From assembly GCA_963663525.2 (NCBI GenBank), contig CAXXHC010000001.1, forward strand, positions 2,356,001 through 2,420,000: a stretch of 64,000 bases of DNA. Reading direction: 5' to 3'. The notes under the pieces were generated by a model. The model was not told the DNA's origin. It ran no database searches and saw nothing but the letters and a program-made list of their open reading frames with translations. The translations under genes were made by a program, and so were the position numbers. This document shows positions 1 to 8,216 of the stretch, one piece after another (the stretch's first letter is position 1; every line of letters begins with the position of its first letter). The stretch is from G963663525 sp963663525 (GTDB taxonomy: Bacteria; Myxococcota_A; SURF-8; G963663525).

Positions 1-1278
1 GACGAGCAGGTCAAGCAGGAATTGACCATGCTGGGCATTCCGCCGGTGCAGATCAACAAGCTGGATCGCGACGAGTTCCAGATGATTCAGGTCTATCTCG
101 GAATCGTGTTCTACTACGGCACGAAAAAGGAAGTGATTCCGGTGGTTCGCGGCTCGCGGCAGCTCGAATATGAAATCACCAGCACGGTTCGTAAGCTGAT
201 CGCCGAGAAACTGCGCACGGTGGCGTTCATGACCGGCTTCGGGGCTCCCACGGCGGAACAGACCCAGAACGTGCGCGACAATCTCGCCAGCAATTACAAA
301 ATCATCGACGTGGATCTTTCGAAAGACGATCCCTCGATTCCCGACGAGGCCGAGACGCTGATCGTCGCCGCACCCAAGGAAAAACTCAACGAAGACTCGC
401 TGTTCCAGATCGATCAGTTCCTCATGAAGGGGCGCACGGTGGCGTTTTTGCTCGACAACGTGAACGTCAACCTGCAGAGCTTCCAGGGGCAGGATCTCGA
501 CCACGGCCTGTACGACATGGTGGCCAAATACGGCGTCACGATGGGGCGGGATCTCGTGCTCGACCTCCAGAACAAGCGCATCACCATGCAGCAGAATCGC
601 GGTCCGATGCAGCTTCAGACCATCGTCGCCTATCCGTACATTCCGGTCGTGACCGATTTCAACCGCGACCTTACGTTGACCAAAGACGCCGACGGTCTGA
701 GCTTCCCCTTCATTTCGTCCCTCGAACTGGCAGCCTCCACCGACGAGCGCCAGGTGGAATGGTTCATGAAGTCCAGCATGTCGAGCTGGCAGGAAAAAGG
801 CTTCTACCAGATCAACCCGATGAATCCGCTGCAACCGGCGGCTGGGGCCAAGGAAGGGCCGTTCATTCTCGGCGCGACGGTCACCGGTATGTTTGACAGC
901 TACTTCAAAGACCGGCCCGACAGTACCGTTTCGGGTGAGGCCCCATGGCAGTCGCCGGACGCCCTTAAGGAGTCCGTCGCCGAGGGACGTATCCTGGTGA
1001 TCGCGGATGGCTCTTTCCTCCAAAACGACTTCCTCGACCGGTCCAACTTCGTATTCTTCGCCAATGTCGTGGACTGGCTGATGGCGGACGAGGCGCTGAT
1101 TTCGATCCGCTCCAGGGACGGTGGCATCAGCCCCATCGAGCAGGTCGAAGACGGCACGAAGCAGGCCGTCAAGTGGGGCAACGCACTGGGTGTTCCGCTG
1201 GCGTTCATCCTGTTCGGGATCGTGCTCTGGCAGCTTCGGCGCTCGCGTCGCGAAGGTGTGAAAAAGCTTGTGAAATAA
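1..1278 (+). CDS. GldG-family ABC-export auxiliary protein (5' end outside window)
   Basis: The frame is already open at base 1, so the true start lies upstream and the first visible residues are internal. About 425 residues are visible. They carry the extracytoplasmic domain typical of GldG/ABC-2 auxiliary proteins (blocks such as LIVAAPKEKL and FLLDNVNVN, a Rossmann-like region that usually follows the ABC permease partner) and end in one membrane segment near the C-terminus (PLAFILFGIVLWQLRR) with a short basic cytoplasmic tail. The next gene is the DUF4340 protein that commonly accompanies this family. The ATPase and permease are therefore expected just upstream of the window. The exported substrate is unknown; the gliding-motility name comes from Bacteroidetes homologues and should not be taken as function here. 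Confidence 0.8.
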   Translation, partial: DEQVKQELTMLGIPPVQINKLDRDEFQMIQVYLGIVFYYGTKKEVIPVVRGSRQLEYEITSTVRKLIAEKLRTVAFMTGFGAPTAEQTQNVRDNLASNYKIIDVDLSKDDPSIPDEAETLIVAAPKEKLNEDSLFQIDQFLMKGRTVAFLLDNVNVNLQSFQGQDLDHGLYDMVAKYGVTMGRDLVLDLQNKRITMQQNRGPMQLQTIVAYPYIPVVTDFNRDLTLTKDADGLSFPFISSLELAASTDERQVEWFMKSSMSSWQEKGFYQINPMNPLQPAAGAKEGPFILGATVTGMFDSYFKDRPDSTVSGEAPWQSPDALKESVAEGRILVIADGSFLQNDFLDRSNFVFFANVVDWLMADEALISIRSRDGGISPIEQVEDGTKQAVKWGNALGVPLAFILFGIVLWQLRRSRREGVKKLVK

Positions 1279-1302
1279 ACGAGATGCACGGAGGTACCTT
1301 CG

Positions 1303-2301
1303 ATGTTGGATAAAAAAACCATCATTTCCATCGCCGCGTTCGTCGTTCTTTTACTGATCGTGTTGCTGGTGCGCAGCGATCCGTACGATACGAAGATCGA
1401 GGAGCCGAAAGACGTCTGGCCGACCATCGTCCCGGACGATATCGACAAAATCGAGATCGTGCGCGAAACCGAGTCGATTTCCTTGGAAAAACGCGCGAGC
1501 GGCTGGGTGCTGGCCTCCCATGGCGACGCCGTTGCCAACGACAACTTCGTCAAAACCCTGCTGGATCGTTTGGAGAAGCTGGAGATTTCGCATCTCATCA
1601 GCGACAATCCCGACAAACACGGCAGCTTCGAAGTGGACGAAAAAGGCGCTCGGCTGAAGCTTTTCAAGGGCGGCACCGAGTTGGCAAGCATCATCGTGGG
1701 CAAGAACACCGCCGATTATTCGGGCAGCTTCGTGCGTCTTCCCGACGACAACCTCGTGTATGCCACCAAGGGTGTGATTCGTTCGTCCATCGTGCGCAAA
1801 CCGGATGACTGGCGGGACAAATCCATTCTCAATCTCAACCAGGACAGCATTGTCAAGGTGTCGATCGACAAACTGGGGAAGGGGGAGAATCTGGTATTCG
1901 CCAAGAGCGTCGCGACTCCTCCCGACGGCGACGAGGAAACCGCCGAGGCGGCTCCGCCCGCGCAGGACACGTGGACGATCGACGGCAAGCCGGAGATCGA
2001 AATCGACATGAACCGCCTGCGTCCTCTGCTTTCGGGCTTGTCGAGGATGAACTGGGCGGAAATCGTGGATGAACCGGGAGATCCTGCCGAGTATCACATG
2101 GACAAGCCCCGGGCGCGTGTGGTCGTCACGATGAAGGACGGCAGCGAATTCAAGCTCACGATTGCCGATGGAAAATCCGATAAAGACTACTGGCTGCTCA
2201 AAGAGGGCGAGAAGCCCATCTATCTGGTTCGCAAGTACCAGGGAGAGAAATTCTTCAAGGAAGTCGGATACTTCGACAAAAACGCCGAGGGCGAGAAGTA
2301 A
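1303..2301 (+). CDS. DUF4340 domain membrane-anchored protein
   Basis: A 332-residue protein with an N-terminal membrane anchor (about residues 5-23, IISIAAFVVLLLIVLLV) followed by an extracytoplasmic region with the repeated beta-rich pattern of DUF4340 (W-x-L after a Lys/Arg stretch, then LLDRLEKLEISHLIS). An acidic, Ala/Pro-rich insert sits near residues 203-218. The start is supported by a GGAGG ribosome site 9 bases upstream. It lies 24 bases after the GldG-like gene, and the pair is the usual arrangement of this ABC-export module, so they probably form one transcript ending at the hairpin directly downstream. No enzymatic motif is visible; a scaffold or substrate-binding role is inferred only. 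Confidence 0.8.
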   Translation: MLDKKTIISIAAFVVLLLIVLLVRSDPYDTKIEEPKDVWPTIVPDDIDKIEIVRETESISLEKRASGWVLASHGDAVANDNFVKTLLDRLEKLEISHLISDNPDKHGSFEVDEKGARLKLFKGGTELASIIVGKNTADYSGSFVRLPDDNLVYATKGVIRSSIVRKPDDWRDKSILNLNQDSIVKVSIDKLGKGENLVFAKSVATPPDGDEETAEAAPPAQDTWTIDGKPEIEIDMNRLRPLLSGLSRMNWAEIVDEPGDPAEYHMDKPRARVVVTMKDGSEFKLTIADGKSDKDYWLLKEGEKPIYLVRKYQGEKFFKEVGYFDKNAEGEK

Positions 2302-2320
2302 TTCGGGATATCGCAACGAC

Positions 2321-2355
2321 AACGGGCGGACTCCAAAGGTCCGCCCGTTTTTTTT
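2321..2355 (+). terminator. Rho-independent terminator after DUF4340 gene
   Basis: An 11-bp perfect stem (AACGGGCGGAC at 2321-2331 with GTCCGCCCGTT at 2339-2349) and a 7-base loop are followed by a run of T residues. It ends the GldG/DUF4340 transcript. Confidence 0.9.
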
Positions 2356-2371
2356 GTTTCAGATCGACCTT

Positions 2372-2550
2372 TTATAGCAGTTCTTACTTGGTTTTAGCGA
2401 TCATTTCATCATGGGTGGCATGGGCCAACAGCAGGTTGCCCATGTGCATCGTTCGTACACGGGCAAGCGGACGTTTCACGTCGCTTGGCCCGTGCCACCC
2501 TCTGTTTCCAGGGCTTTTCTATCGCTAAAATCAAATAGCAACTGCTATAA
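2372..2550. repeat. MITE-like element, end type A with core type 1
   Basis: About 179 bp bounded by 30-bp inverted ends: TTATAGCAGTTCTTACTTGG at the left, with its near-complement ending CAACTGCTATAA at the right. The interior (2413-2500) is itself a large imperfect palindrome starting GGGTGGCATGGG and ending CCCGTGCCACCC. The same core in inverted orientation is at 14737-14824. The same ends surround a different core at 34560-34731. No coding capacity. Confidence 0.8.
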
Positions 2551-2586
2551 GCGGGTTCGAAATCGTCGAGAAAAGAAAACCCGCCC

Positions 2587-3204
2587 TCAATCTTCCAGGA
2601 AAAAGCTGACGTCTCCCTTGCCTTCGCGCAGCACTTCGGGAATGTCGCCGGAAAGATCGACGATGGAGGACGGTTCGGGAAAAATCAGTCCCGCATCGAT
2701 GGTGGCCTGAATCGCGTGACCGAACACCCTTTCGATTTCCTCCGGGTCCATCATTTCCTGATCGGTATCGACGGTTTTCACCGTGGAGGTGATGATCGGC
2801 TGGCCCAGGGCTTCCACCATGGCGAGTGCGATGGGCGTATCGGGAATGCGCACGCCGATGGTTTTCTGCTTGGTGAGCATGATGCGCGGAACCAGCTTGG
2901 TGGCGGAAAGCACGAAGGTGTACGGTCCCGGCAGACAGCGCTTGAGCAGCTTGTGGCTGTAGTTCGTCATGTAGCCGTATTGCGAAACCTGGCTCAAATC
3001 GCTGCAAACCAGTGACATCAGTTTGTTTTTCGGCATTTTGCGGATACGCAGCATGGATTCCACCGCTTTGCGCCGGGTGGGATCGCAGCCGAAGGCGTAG
3101 CTCGAATCGGTGGGATAAACCACCACTCCCCCGCGTTTAAGAAAAGAGACCGCATTGGCAATTTTTCGCGGTTCGGGATGCTGGTCGTTGATCTCAAGTA
3201 GCAT
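2587..3204 (-). CDS. yciO: YciO-type Sua5/YrdC family protein
   Basis: A 205-residue single-domain YrdC-like protein, the length of E. coli YciO and shorter than Sua5. Family motifs include VVYPTDSSYAFGCDP (nucleotide/threonine pocket), the RKMPKNKLMSLVC loop, LPGPYTFVL and IGVRIPD. YrdC/Sua5 enzymes make threonylcarbamoyl-AMP for tRNA t6A37. YciO paralogues share the fold but their in vivo role is less settled, and the sequence here (YAFGCD, STVKTVDTDQE) is closer to YciO. It lies 63 bases downstream of pyrG on the same strand and probably shares its transcript. Confidence 0.85.
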   Translation of the reverse strand: MLLEINDQHPEPRKIANAVSFLKRGGVVVYPTDSSYAFGCDPTRRKAVESMLRIRKMPKNKLMSLVCSDLSQVSQYGYMTNYSHKLLKRCLPGPYTFVLSATKLVPRIMLTKQKTIGVRIPDTPIALAMVEALGQPIITSTVKTVDTDQEMMDPEEIERVFGHAIQATIDAGLIFPEPSSIVDLSGDIPEVLREGKGDVSFFLED

Positions 3205-3267
3205 GTCGCTGCCCCGTTCGCTTGTACCCTTTTCGCGTTCCGTTTTCGATTCCGTCGCGGGTGTGCC

Positions 3268-4926
3268 TCACTCGGCGGAGTCGCCCCCCATTTGTTCCAG
3301 TTTGCGCTTTTTGGCGGTATCGATGAGGTGATAGAACAATTCCGCCGGTTTTTCGAGTTTGCTGGTCAGTTCCGGGTGGAACTGGCAGCCCATGAAGAAC
3401 GGATGCTCCGGCAATTCCAGAATCTGCATGATCTGGTGATCCGGTGCGTGGCCGGAAAACACCATGCCCGCTTCGCTCAGACGCTGGACGTAATCGGGAT
3501 TGACTTCGTAGCGGTGGCGGAAACGCCGTCGGATGCTGGGCTGGTTGTCGTAGATTTCCGCTGCCTTCGTGCCGGGAACCACCACGATGTCATGACCGCC
3601 GAGACGCATCGTGCCGCCCTTGTAGTGCACGTTCTGCTGTTCCGGCAGGATGCAGATGACCGGTTCCTCGACGGCGGAGGTTTCGGCCTCCACTTCGATG
3701 GTGTGGGCCTTTTCGATGCCGCAGACGTTGCGGGCGTATTCGACCACAGCAAGCTGCATTCCGTAGCAGATACCCAGGAAAGGCACCTGGTTCTCGCGGC
3801 AATATTGGATAACCTGGATTTTCCCCTCGATACCCCGCGTACCGAAGCCGCCCGGTACGATGATCGCGTCCACATCGCCGACCGCCTCTTGAAGGTCGAG
3901 CTTGCCGCGTTCGATGTCGGTGGTTTCGATCCATTTCACGTCCACGCTGGTGTTCAGGTGGGCTTCGCAATGCTTGATCGCTTCGAGGATCGAGGCGTAG
4001 GAGTCCTGCAAATCCACGTACTTGCCGCAGATCGCCAGTTGAATCGGGACGTTGCCTTCCTTGTTGCGAAGGTTGGCGACGAGCCGTTTCCATTCGTCGA
4101 GTTGGGGAGGCGAATAAATGCCCAGCAGGTTGTGCAGAATGCCGGTGACGCCTTCCTCCTCGTAGCTGATCGGGATTTCGTAGACGTTTTCCACATCAAT
4201 GCCGGTGATGACGGCTTCGGGAGCGATGTTGCAGAACAGCCCGATTTTCCTCTTGGTTTTCTGGGTCAGCATCTTTTCGCAGCGCCCGATGATGAGGTCG
4301 GGGTACAGGCCGCGCTCGTTGAGCAGCTTGATGGATTGCTGGGTGGGCTTGGTTTTCTGTTCCTTGACGTTGGTTGGGATCGGCACGTAAGTCAGGTGAA
4401 TCAGCGCCGTACCCTTGGGACCGGTATCCTGTCGCAACTGGCGGATGGATTCGATGTACAGCTCGTTTTCCATGTCGCCCACCGTGCCGCCGATCTCGAT
4501 GAGCAGGATATCCGCCTGTTCTTCCCTGGCGATACGGTGAAATTCGGACTTGATGGTCTGGGTCACGTGGGGGATCAACTGCACGGTCTGACCCAGAAAA
4601 TCGCCGCGCCGCTCGCGGTGGTTAATCATCTGGTAGACCTTGCCCATGGTCAGATTCCAGCCGAAACTGCAGCGCACGCCCAGGAAGCGTTCGTAGTGGC
4701 CGAAGTCCATATCGACTTCGCCGCCGTCGTCGAGCACGAAGACCTCGCCGTGCTCGATGGGATTCATCGTGCCGGGATCGGTGTTGAGGTAGCCGTCGCA
4801 CTTGACCGGAACGACCTTGAGTTTGCTGGACAGCAGGCGACCGATCGCCGCCGTGGCGATCCCTTTGCCCAATCCGGAGAGGACACCCCCCGTCACCACG
4901 ATAAATTTCGCCTCTGCTTTATGCAT
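3268..4926 (-). CDS. pyrG: CTP synthase
   Basis: Converts UTP, ATP and glutamine to CTP, the last step of de novo pyrimidine nucleotide synthesis. The N-terminal synthetase domain begins FIVVTGGVLSGLGKG and contains DPGTMNPIEHGEVFVLDDGG. The C-terminal class I glutamine amidotransferase domain has the nucleophile Cys in GICYGMQ and the catalytic His-Glu in QFHPE. The start at 4926 gives 552 residues beginning MHKAEAKF, close to the usual 535-550. It has a GAGG site at suitable spacing and places the P-loop at the normal position; upstream in-frame ATG codons would add an unsupported leader. The usual Leu of GICLGMQ is Tyr here, a minor variation near the active site. Confidence 0.97.
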   Translation of the reverse strand: MHKAEAKFIVVTGGVLSGLGKGIATAAIGRLLSSKLKVVPVKCDGYLNTDPGTMNPIEHGEVFVLDDGGEVDMDFGHYERFLGVRCSFGWNLTMGKVYQMINHRERRGDFLGQTVQLIPHVTQTIKSEFHRIAREEQADILLIEIGGTVGDMENELYIESIRQLRQDTGPKGTALIHLTYVPIPTNVKEQKTKPTQQSIKLLNERGLYPDLIIGRCEKMLTQKTKRKIGLFCNIAPEAVITGIDVENVYEIPISYEEEGVTGILHNLLGIYSPPQLDEWKRLVANLRNKEGNVPIQLAICGKYVDLQDSYASILEAIKHCEAHLNTSVDVKWIETTDIERGKLDLQEAVGDVDAIIVPGGFGTRGIEGKIQVIQYCRENQVPFLGICYGMQLAVVEYARNVCGIEKAHTIEVEAETSAVEEPVICILPEQQNVHYKGGTMRLGGHDIVVVPGTKAAEIYDNQPSIRRRFRHRYEVNPDYVQRLSEAGMVFSGHAPDHQIMQILELPEHPFFMGCQFHPELTSKLEKPAELFYHLIDTAKKRKLEQMGGDSAE

Positions 4927-6008
4927 TGGATGCCTCGTTTTCATCTTCAAGCGTTTGCCGTATCCCGCAATCCAAACCACCACGCGACTCGACTTCGCGA
5001 CTCCCCCACATTTCTGGACTGCGACCTCAATATATCGAATCGATGAATTTTCGCAACTTCCTGGAACCGATTCTTAGGGAAAACAGCGTAGTTTTTTGCA
5101 CGATTGCACACGACCCTGCCACACCGCTTTATTCGAGTTGCGTAACGAAGTCGCGAGATTCGTGAGAAAATCATTCGAATTGCATTGGCAACCGGTTGAT
5201 TTTACGTGTGTTTCATGGGTTGCGAATTCCCGTCGATCTTTTGGAAAACCTGCTTTACATGGGAACTCGCGTGGAGAATTCAAGAGAGCGCTTTTTCATA
5301 AAAAAGATGCATCACTCTCCCCGGATGCTTCTTTTCCAAATGGAATACGACACGCATCCGGGGGGGCTCGTGGCGACAATCGCAAACGTGCAAATTGGTG
5401 AAAAAACGTGCAGATTCGGAACCACGAGCTTTGTGAGAGAAAATAGCACGTTGTGTGGCTTTTCGGTCGAAAAACGCCGATTTTGTCCAGTTATTTTACA
5501 CTTTTTTCCCGGTTACCCTCGACTCGTTGCGAGAAAACCGGAGGCGACTTTGCACACTTTGGCGTGAGTTTGCACGAGTTTTGCGGCATGAATCGAGCAT
5601 GACGTGCGTTTGCGTAAAAATGCACGACTTTGCAGTATCTTCAATAGATTTTATACAAACCCTTTGTTGGAGCAGGTCTCCGGCCTGCTCTACACGTTCA
5701 TGCCGTCGGGTCAGGAGACTTGAACCAACGTAGATGTTTTTATAAAATCTTCTTTTTTCGTAGTAGCGGCGAGGCGTAAGCCCGCCGTTTTTGCCTTTAA
5801 AAAGGCCCTCCAATCCCCTTTTCGGCGGGCTTATGCCTCGCCGCTACAGCCAAACCAATGAAAGCTTCCACATCATTGGTCCAATTTGCTACATTTTGTA
5901 ATGCACCACGAAGAAGAAACCCGGCTAAAAAAGATTTGAATCGCGGGCCGCGAAAGTGGTACAACCCATGACATTGCATCTCGAACCGGTTCGTTCCAAG
6001 GAGTGGGC
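4927..6008. other. 1.1-kb intergenic region between pyrG and parA
   Basis: No convincing gene: the open frames lack ribosome sites and family features. It holds scattered TGCACGA/TCGTGCA words (5097, 5571, 5621, with CGTGCA at 5388 and 5407), a small inverted repeat of GGAGCAGGTC near 5670, and the repeat at 5763-5847. The stretch 5040-5640 is lower in GC than the flanking genes. The promoters of both pyrG and parAB must lie here, but I cannot place them with confidence. Confidence 0.6.
5763..5847. repeat. Hairpin repeat, GTAGCGGCGAGGCG family
   Basis: Inverted arms of about 25 bp, GTAGCGGCGAGGCGTAAGCC on the left and GGCTTATGCCTCGCCGCTAC on the right, separated by about 35 bp. A second copy is at 44032-44096. 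Confidence 0.8.
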
Positions 6009-6785
6009 GTGAAGCCATCTGCGAAGATCATCGCCGTGTCGAATCAGAAGGGCGGCGTCGGTAAGACGACCACGGCTGTCAGCCTGTGCGCGGCCCTGGC
6101 GGCTTCCCGTGTGCCGGTGTTGCTGGTCGATTTCGACCCGCAGGCCAACGCGACGTCGGGAGTGGGAGCGGATCCCACAAAGATTCCAAACATTTACCAC
6201 CTCGTCAACGGCGAGGCGGAACTCGACGACGTGCTGGTCGGCACCGAGTTGCCATCCCTGCACCTCATCGGCGCCAGCCCGGATCTTGCCGGGGCGGAAA
6301 TCGAAATGGCCGGGTTGGAGGAGCGCAACCACCTGCTGCGCGACGCCCTCGAGCCGGCCCGCGAACGCTACGACTTCATTTTCATCGACTGTCCGCCGTC
6401 GCTCTCCTTGCTGACGATCAACGGCCTCGCCGCAGCGGATAGCGTACTGATTCCGGTGCAGTCCGAGTATTACGCGCTTGAAGGCGTGTCCCGGCTGACG
6501 CAGACCATCGAATTGGTGCGGGAGAGCGTCAACGGCAATCTCGAAATCGAAGGCTTGTTGCTGACGATGACGAGCCGCACCAATCTTTCCAGCGATGTGG
6601 CCATGGAGTTGCGCGGACATTTCGGGTCGCAGGTGTTCGATACGGAAATTCCGCGAAACGTGCGGCTTTCGGAAGCCCCGTCCCACGGCAAGCCGATCAT
6701 TACCTATGACTTGGCCTCCAAGGGGGCCGAAAGCTATCTTAGGCTGGCCCGCGAGTTTCTTTCGCGAAACGGGAGAGGCATTTGA
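6009..6785 (+). CDS. parA: ParA/Soj chromosome-partition ATPase
   Basis: A deviant Walker-A ATPase of 258 residues that binds DNA nonspecifically as the ATP dimer and moves ParB-bound origin regions. It shows KGGVGKTTT (residues 14-22), LLVDFDPQANATSG (Walker A') and FIFIDCPPSLSLLTING (Walker B), plus the C-terminal PRNVRLSEAPSHGKP block typical of chromosomal Soj. The GTG at 6009 is chosen because AAGGAG at 5998-6003 sits five bases upstream; the GTG at 6003 overlaps that site. It is translationally coupled to parB: the stop TGA overlaps the ATG of parB. Confidence 0.95.
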   Translation: MKPSAKIIAVSNQKGGVGKTTTAVSLCAALAASRVPVLLVDFDPQANATSGVGADPTKIPNIYHLVNGEAELDDVLVGTELPSLHLIGASPDLAGAEIEMAGLEERNHLLRDALEPARERYDFIFIDCPPSLSLLTINGLAAADSVLIPVQSEYYALEGVSRLTQTIELVRESVNGNLEIEGLLLTMTSRTNLSSDVAMELRGHFGSQVFDTEIPRNVRLSEAPSHGKPIITYDLASKGAESYLRLAREFLSRNGRGI

Positions 6786-7672
6786 TGAGCGCAAAGAAAG
6801 CCCCTGCGAAATCCAAACGAGGGCTGGGCCGGGGCATGTCGGCCCTGCTGCCTTCCGCGACACCTGCCGCCCGGAGCGACAAAAGCCTGATCTCCGTGGG
6901 TGTCGAGGAAATTTCCCCCATGCCGGGGCAGCCCCGCCGCCATTTCGATCCCCAGGCCATCGAGGATCTCGCTCGTTCGATCAAGCGCCACGGCATTTTG
7001 CAGCCCCTCTTGGTGCGTCGCGCCGGAAAGGGTTACGAACTCGTCGCCGGAGAGCGGCGCTGGCGGGCCGCCCAGCAGGCGGGACTGTCCCACGTGCCGG
7101 TCATCGTCAAGGAAGTGGGCGAGGAAGAGGCGTTTCAATGGGCGCTCGTCGAAAACATCCACCGCAAAGACCTCAACGCCATGGAAATCGCGCGGGCGTT
7201 CCAGCGTCTCGTCAAGGATCACAAACTCAGCCAGCAGGAGATCGCCGAGCAGGTCGAAAAAGACCGCGCCTCGGTCGCCAATTACCTGCGTCTGTTGAAA
7301 TTGCCGAAGGATATCCAAGGCTTCGTGGAAGACGGCAAAATTCCCTTCGGCCATGCCCGCGCCCTGGCGTCGCTCGATGGTGAGGAAATCCGGCGCATCG
7401 ATCTCAAGGCGCTGCTGGACCAGAAGCTTTCGGTGCGCCAGGTCGAACGCCGCGTGCAGGATATCAAAAAACGCCGTGACGAAACCGGAAAGAAAGCCCC
7501 GAAATCCGATGCCCAAAGCGCGCAGGTGCGCCACCTGTGTGAAACGGTGGAACGCACGGTCGGCCTGAAGGTGTCGCTAAAAGACAAAAAAGGCCGGGGT
7601 ACGCTGACCTTTTATTATTCCAACCTGGATGAACTGGACAACATCCTCGAACGGCTGGGTATCAAGCAGTAG
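6785..7672 (+). CDS. parB: ParB/Spo0J chromosome-partition protein
   Basis: A 295-residue parS-binding CTPase clamp. It begins with the ParA-stimulating leader (KRGLGRGMSALL), then the CTP-binding domain with the GERRW motif (about residues 85-90) and ENIHRKDLNAMEIARAFQ. The helix-turn-helix follows (LSQQEIAEQVEKDRASVANYLRLLKLP), then a C-terminal dimerisation region. The ATG at 6785 overlaps the parA stop. I saw no parS match to TGTTTCACGTGAAACA close by, so the origin-proximal sites are probably outside the window. Confidence 0.95.
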   Translation: MSAKKAPAKSKRGLGRGMSALLPSATPAARSDKSLISVGVEEISPMPGQPRRHFDPQAIEDLARSIKRHGILQPLLVRRAGKGYELVAGERRWRAAQQAGLSHVPVIVKEVGEEEAFQWALVENIHRKDLNAMEIARAFQRLVKDHKLSQQEIAEQVEKDRASVANYLRLLKLPKDIQGFVEDGKIPFGHARALASLDGEEIRRIDLKALLDQKLSVRQVERRVQDIKKRRDETGKKAPKSDAQSAQVRHLCETVERTVGLKVSLKDKKGRGTLTFYYSNLDELDNILERLGIKQ

Positions 7673-7763
7673 CCGAAAGCATTTTTCGGTTGAACTTGTA
7701 AAAAACCTAGTGTTTTTGGGTGGTTATCCGGACTGTGACTCTACATTTAGATTCGTAGATTCG

Positions 7764-7826
7764 TAGTTTTACCCGACACATTCATGGTGCTCGGCAATGT
7801 CGGGTAAAACAATTACCCGACCTACA
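7764..7826. repeat. Partial copy of GTAGGTCGGGTAAT repeat
   Basis: Contains TTTTACCCGACACA, then TGTCGGGTAAAACAATTACC followed by CGACCTAC. It matches the right three-quarters of the full element at 18299-18373 and lacks the first arm. Confidence 0.75.
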
Positions 7827-8011
7827 ATTTTTCTATAAAAAATCTCACTGCCTAAAAACCGTATGCATGATGGTGAAAAATTTGCTATTCCAATGGGAAA
7901 TCCCGCATGGGAAGGTTGAATTCGCGAACGAATTGTGTAAGGTAGGAGCGAATCGGGCGTGAGTAAAATCTGAGAAATGACTTGTTCCTCGTTTTACCGA
8001 TTCCATGCAAA

Positions 8012-8103
8012 TGTGCCATAGTCTTGTTTGTAAAATGAAAAAGGCTGTGATTTCCAATGCTTTCACAGCCTTCCGGACCTTTCGGTTTATGAGGTTAAGG
8101 CAC
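8012..8103. repeat. Degenerate copy of TGTGCCATAGTCT repeat
   Basis: Starts TGTGCCATAGTCTTG and has the inner hairpin AAGGCTGTGA / TCACAGCCTTCCGGACC, as at 18117-18209 and 40616-40708. The right end is eroded. Confidence 0.7.
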
Positions 8104-8216
8104 TTTGTTCTCCGTTGTGCGCTATTTTTTCTAGAAGAAGTTCATGCCCAAAGGTATCAAACGGTTCTCCTCTGAAGGATCGACGTACGCGACGTGTGGT
8201 GAAGGGAATGAAAGCG

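Larger units (their letters stand above)
7673..8216. other. Intergenic region between parB and the SPFH operon
   Basis: A 0.54-kb gap with no gene supported. It contains a partial GTAGGTCGGGTAAT-family repeat (7764-7826), a tandem of ATTCGTAG near 7751-7765, and a degenerate TGTGCCATAGTCT-family repeat (8012-8103). The promoter of the SPFH operon is not identifiable by eye. Confidence 0.5.

Noticed and set aside
3292..5046. Long plus-strand open frame opposite pyrG
   Set aside because: It mirrors the pyrG coding strand, has Phe/Asp/His-rich antisense composition and no family motifs.
5096..5567. Two overlapping 100-120-codon frames upstream of parA
   Set aside because: No ribosome site, odd composition, and they cross the repeat-word region.
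4927..6008. Possible chromosome origin next to parAB
   Set aside because: No dnaA, mnmG or rsmG nearby and no cluster of TTATCCACA boxes.
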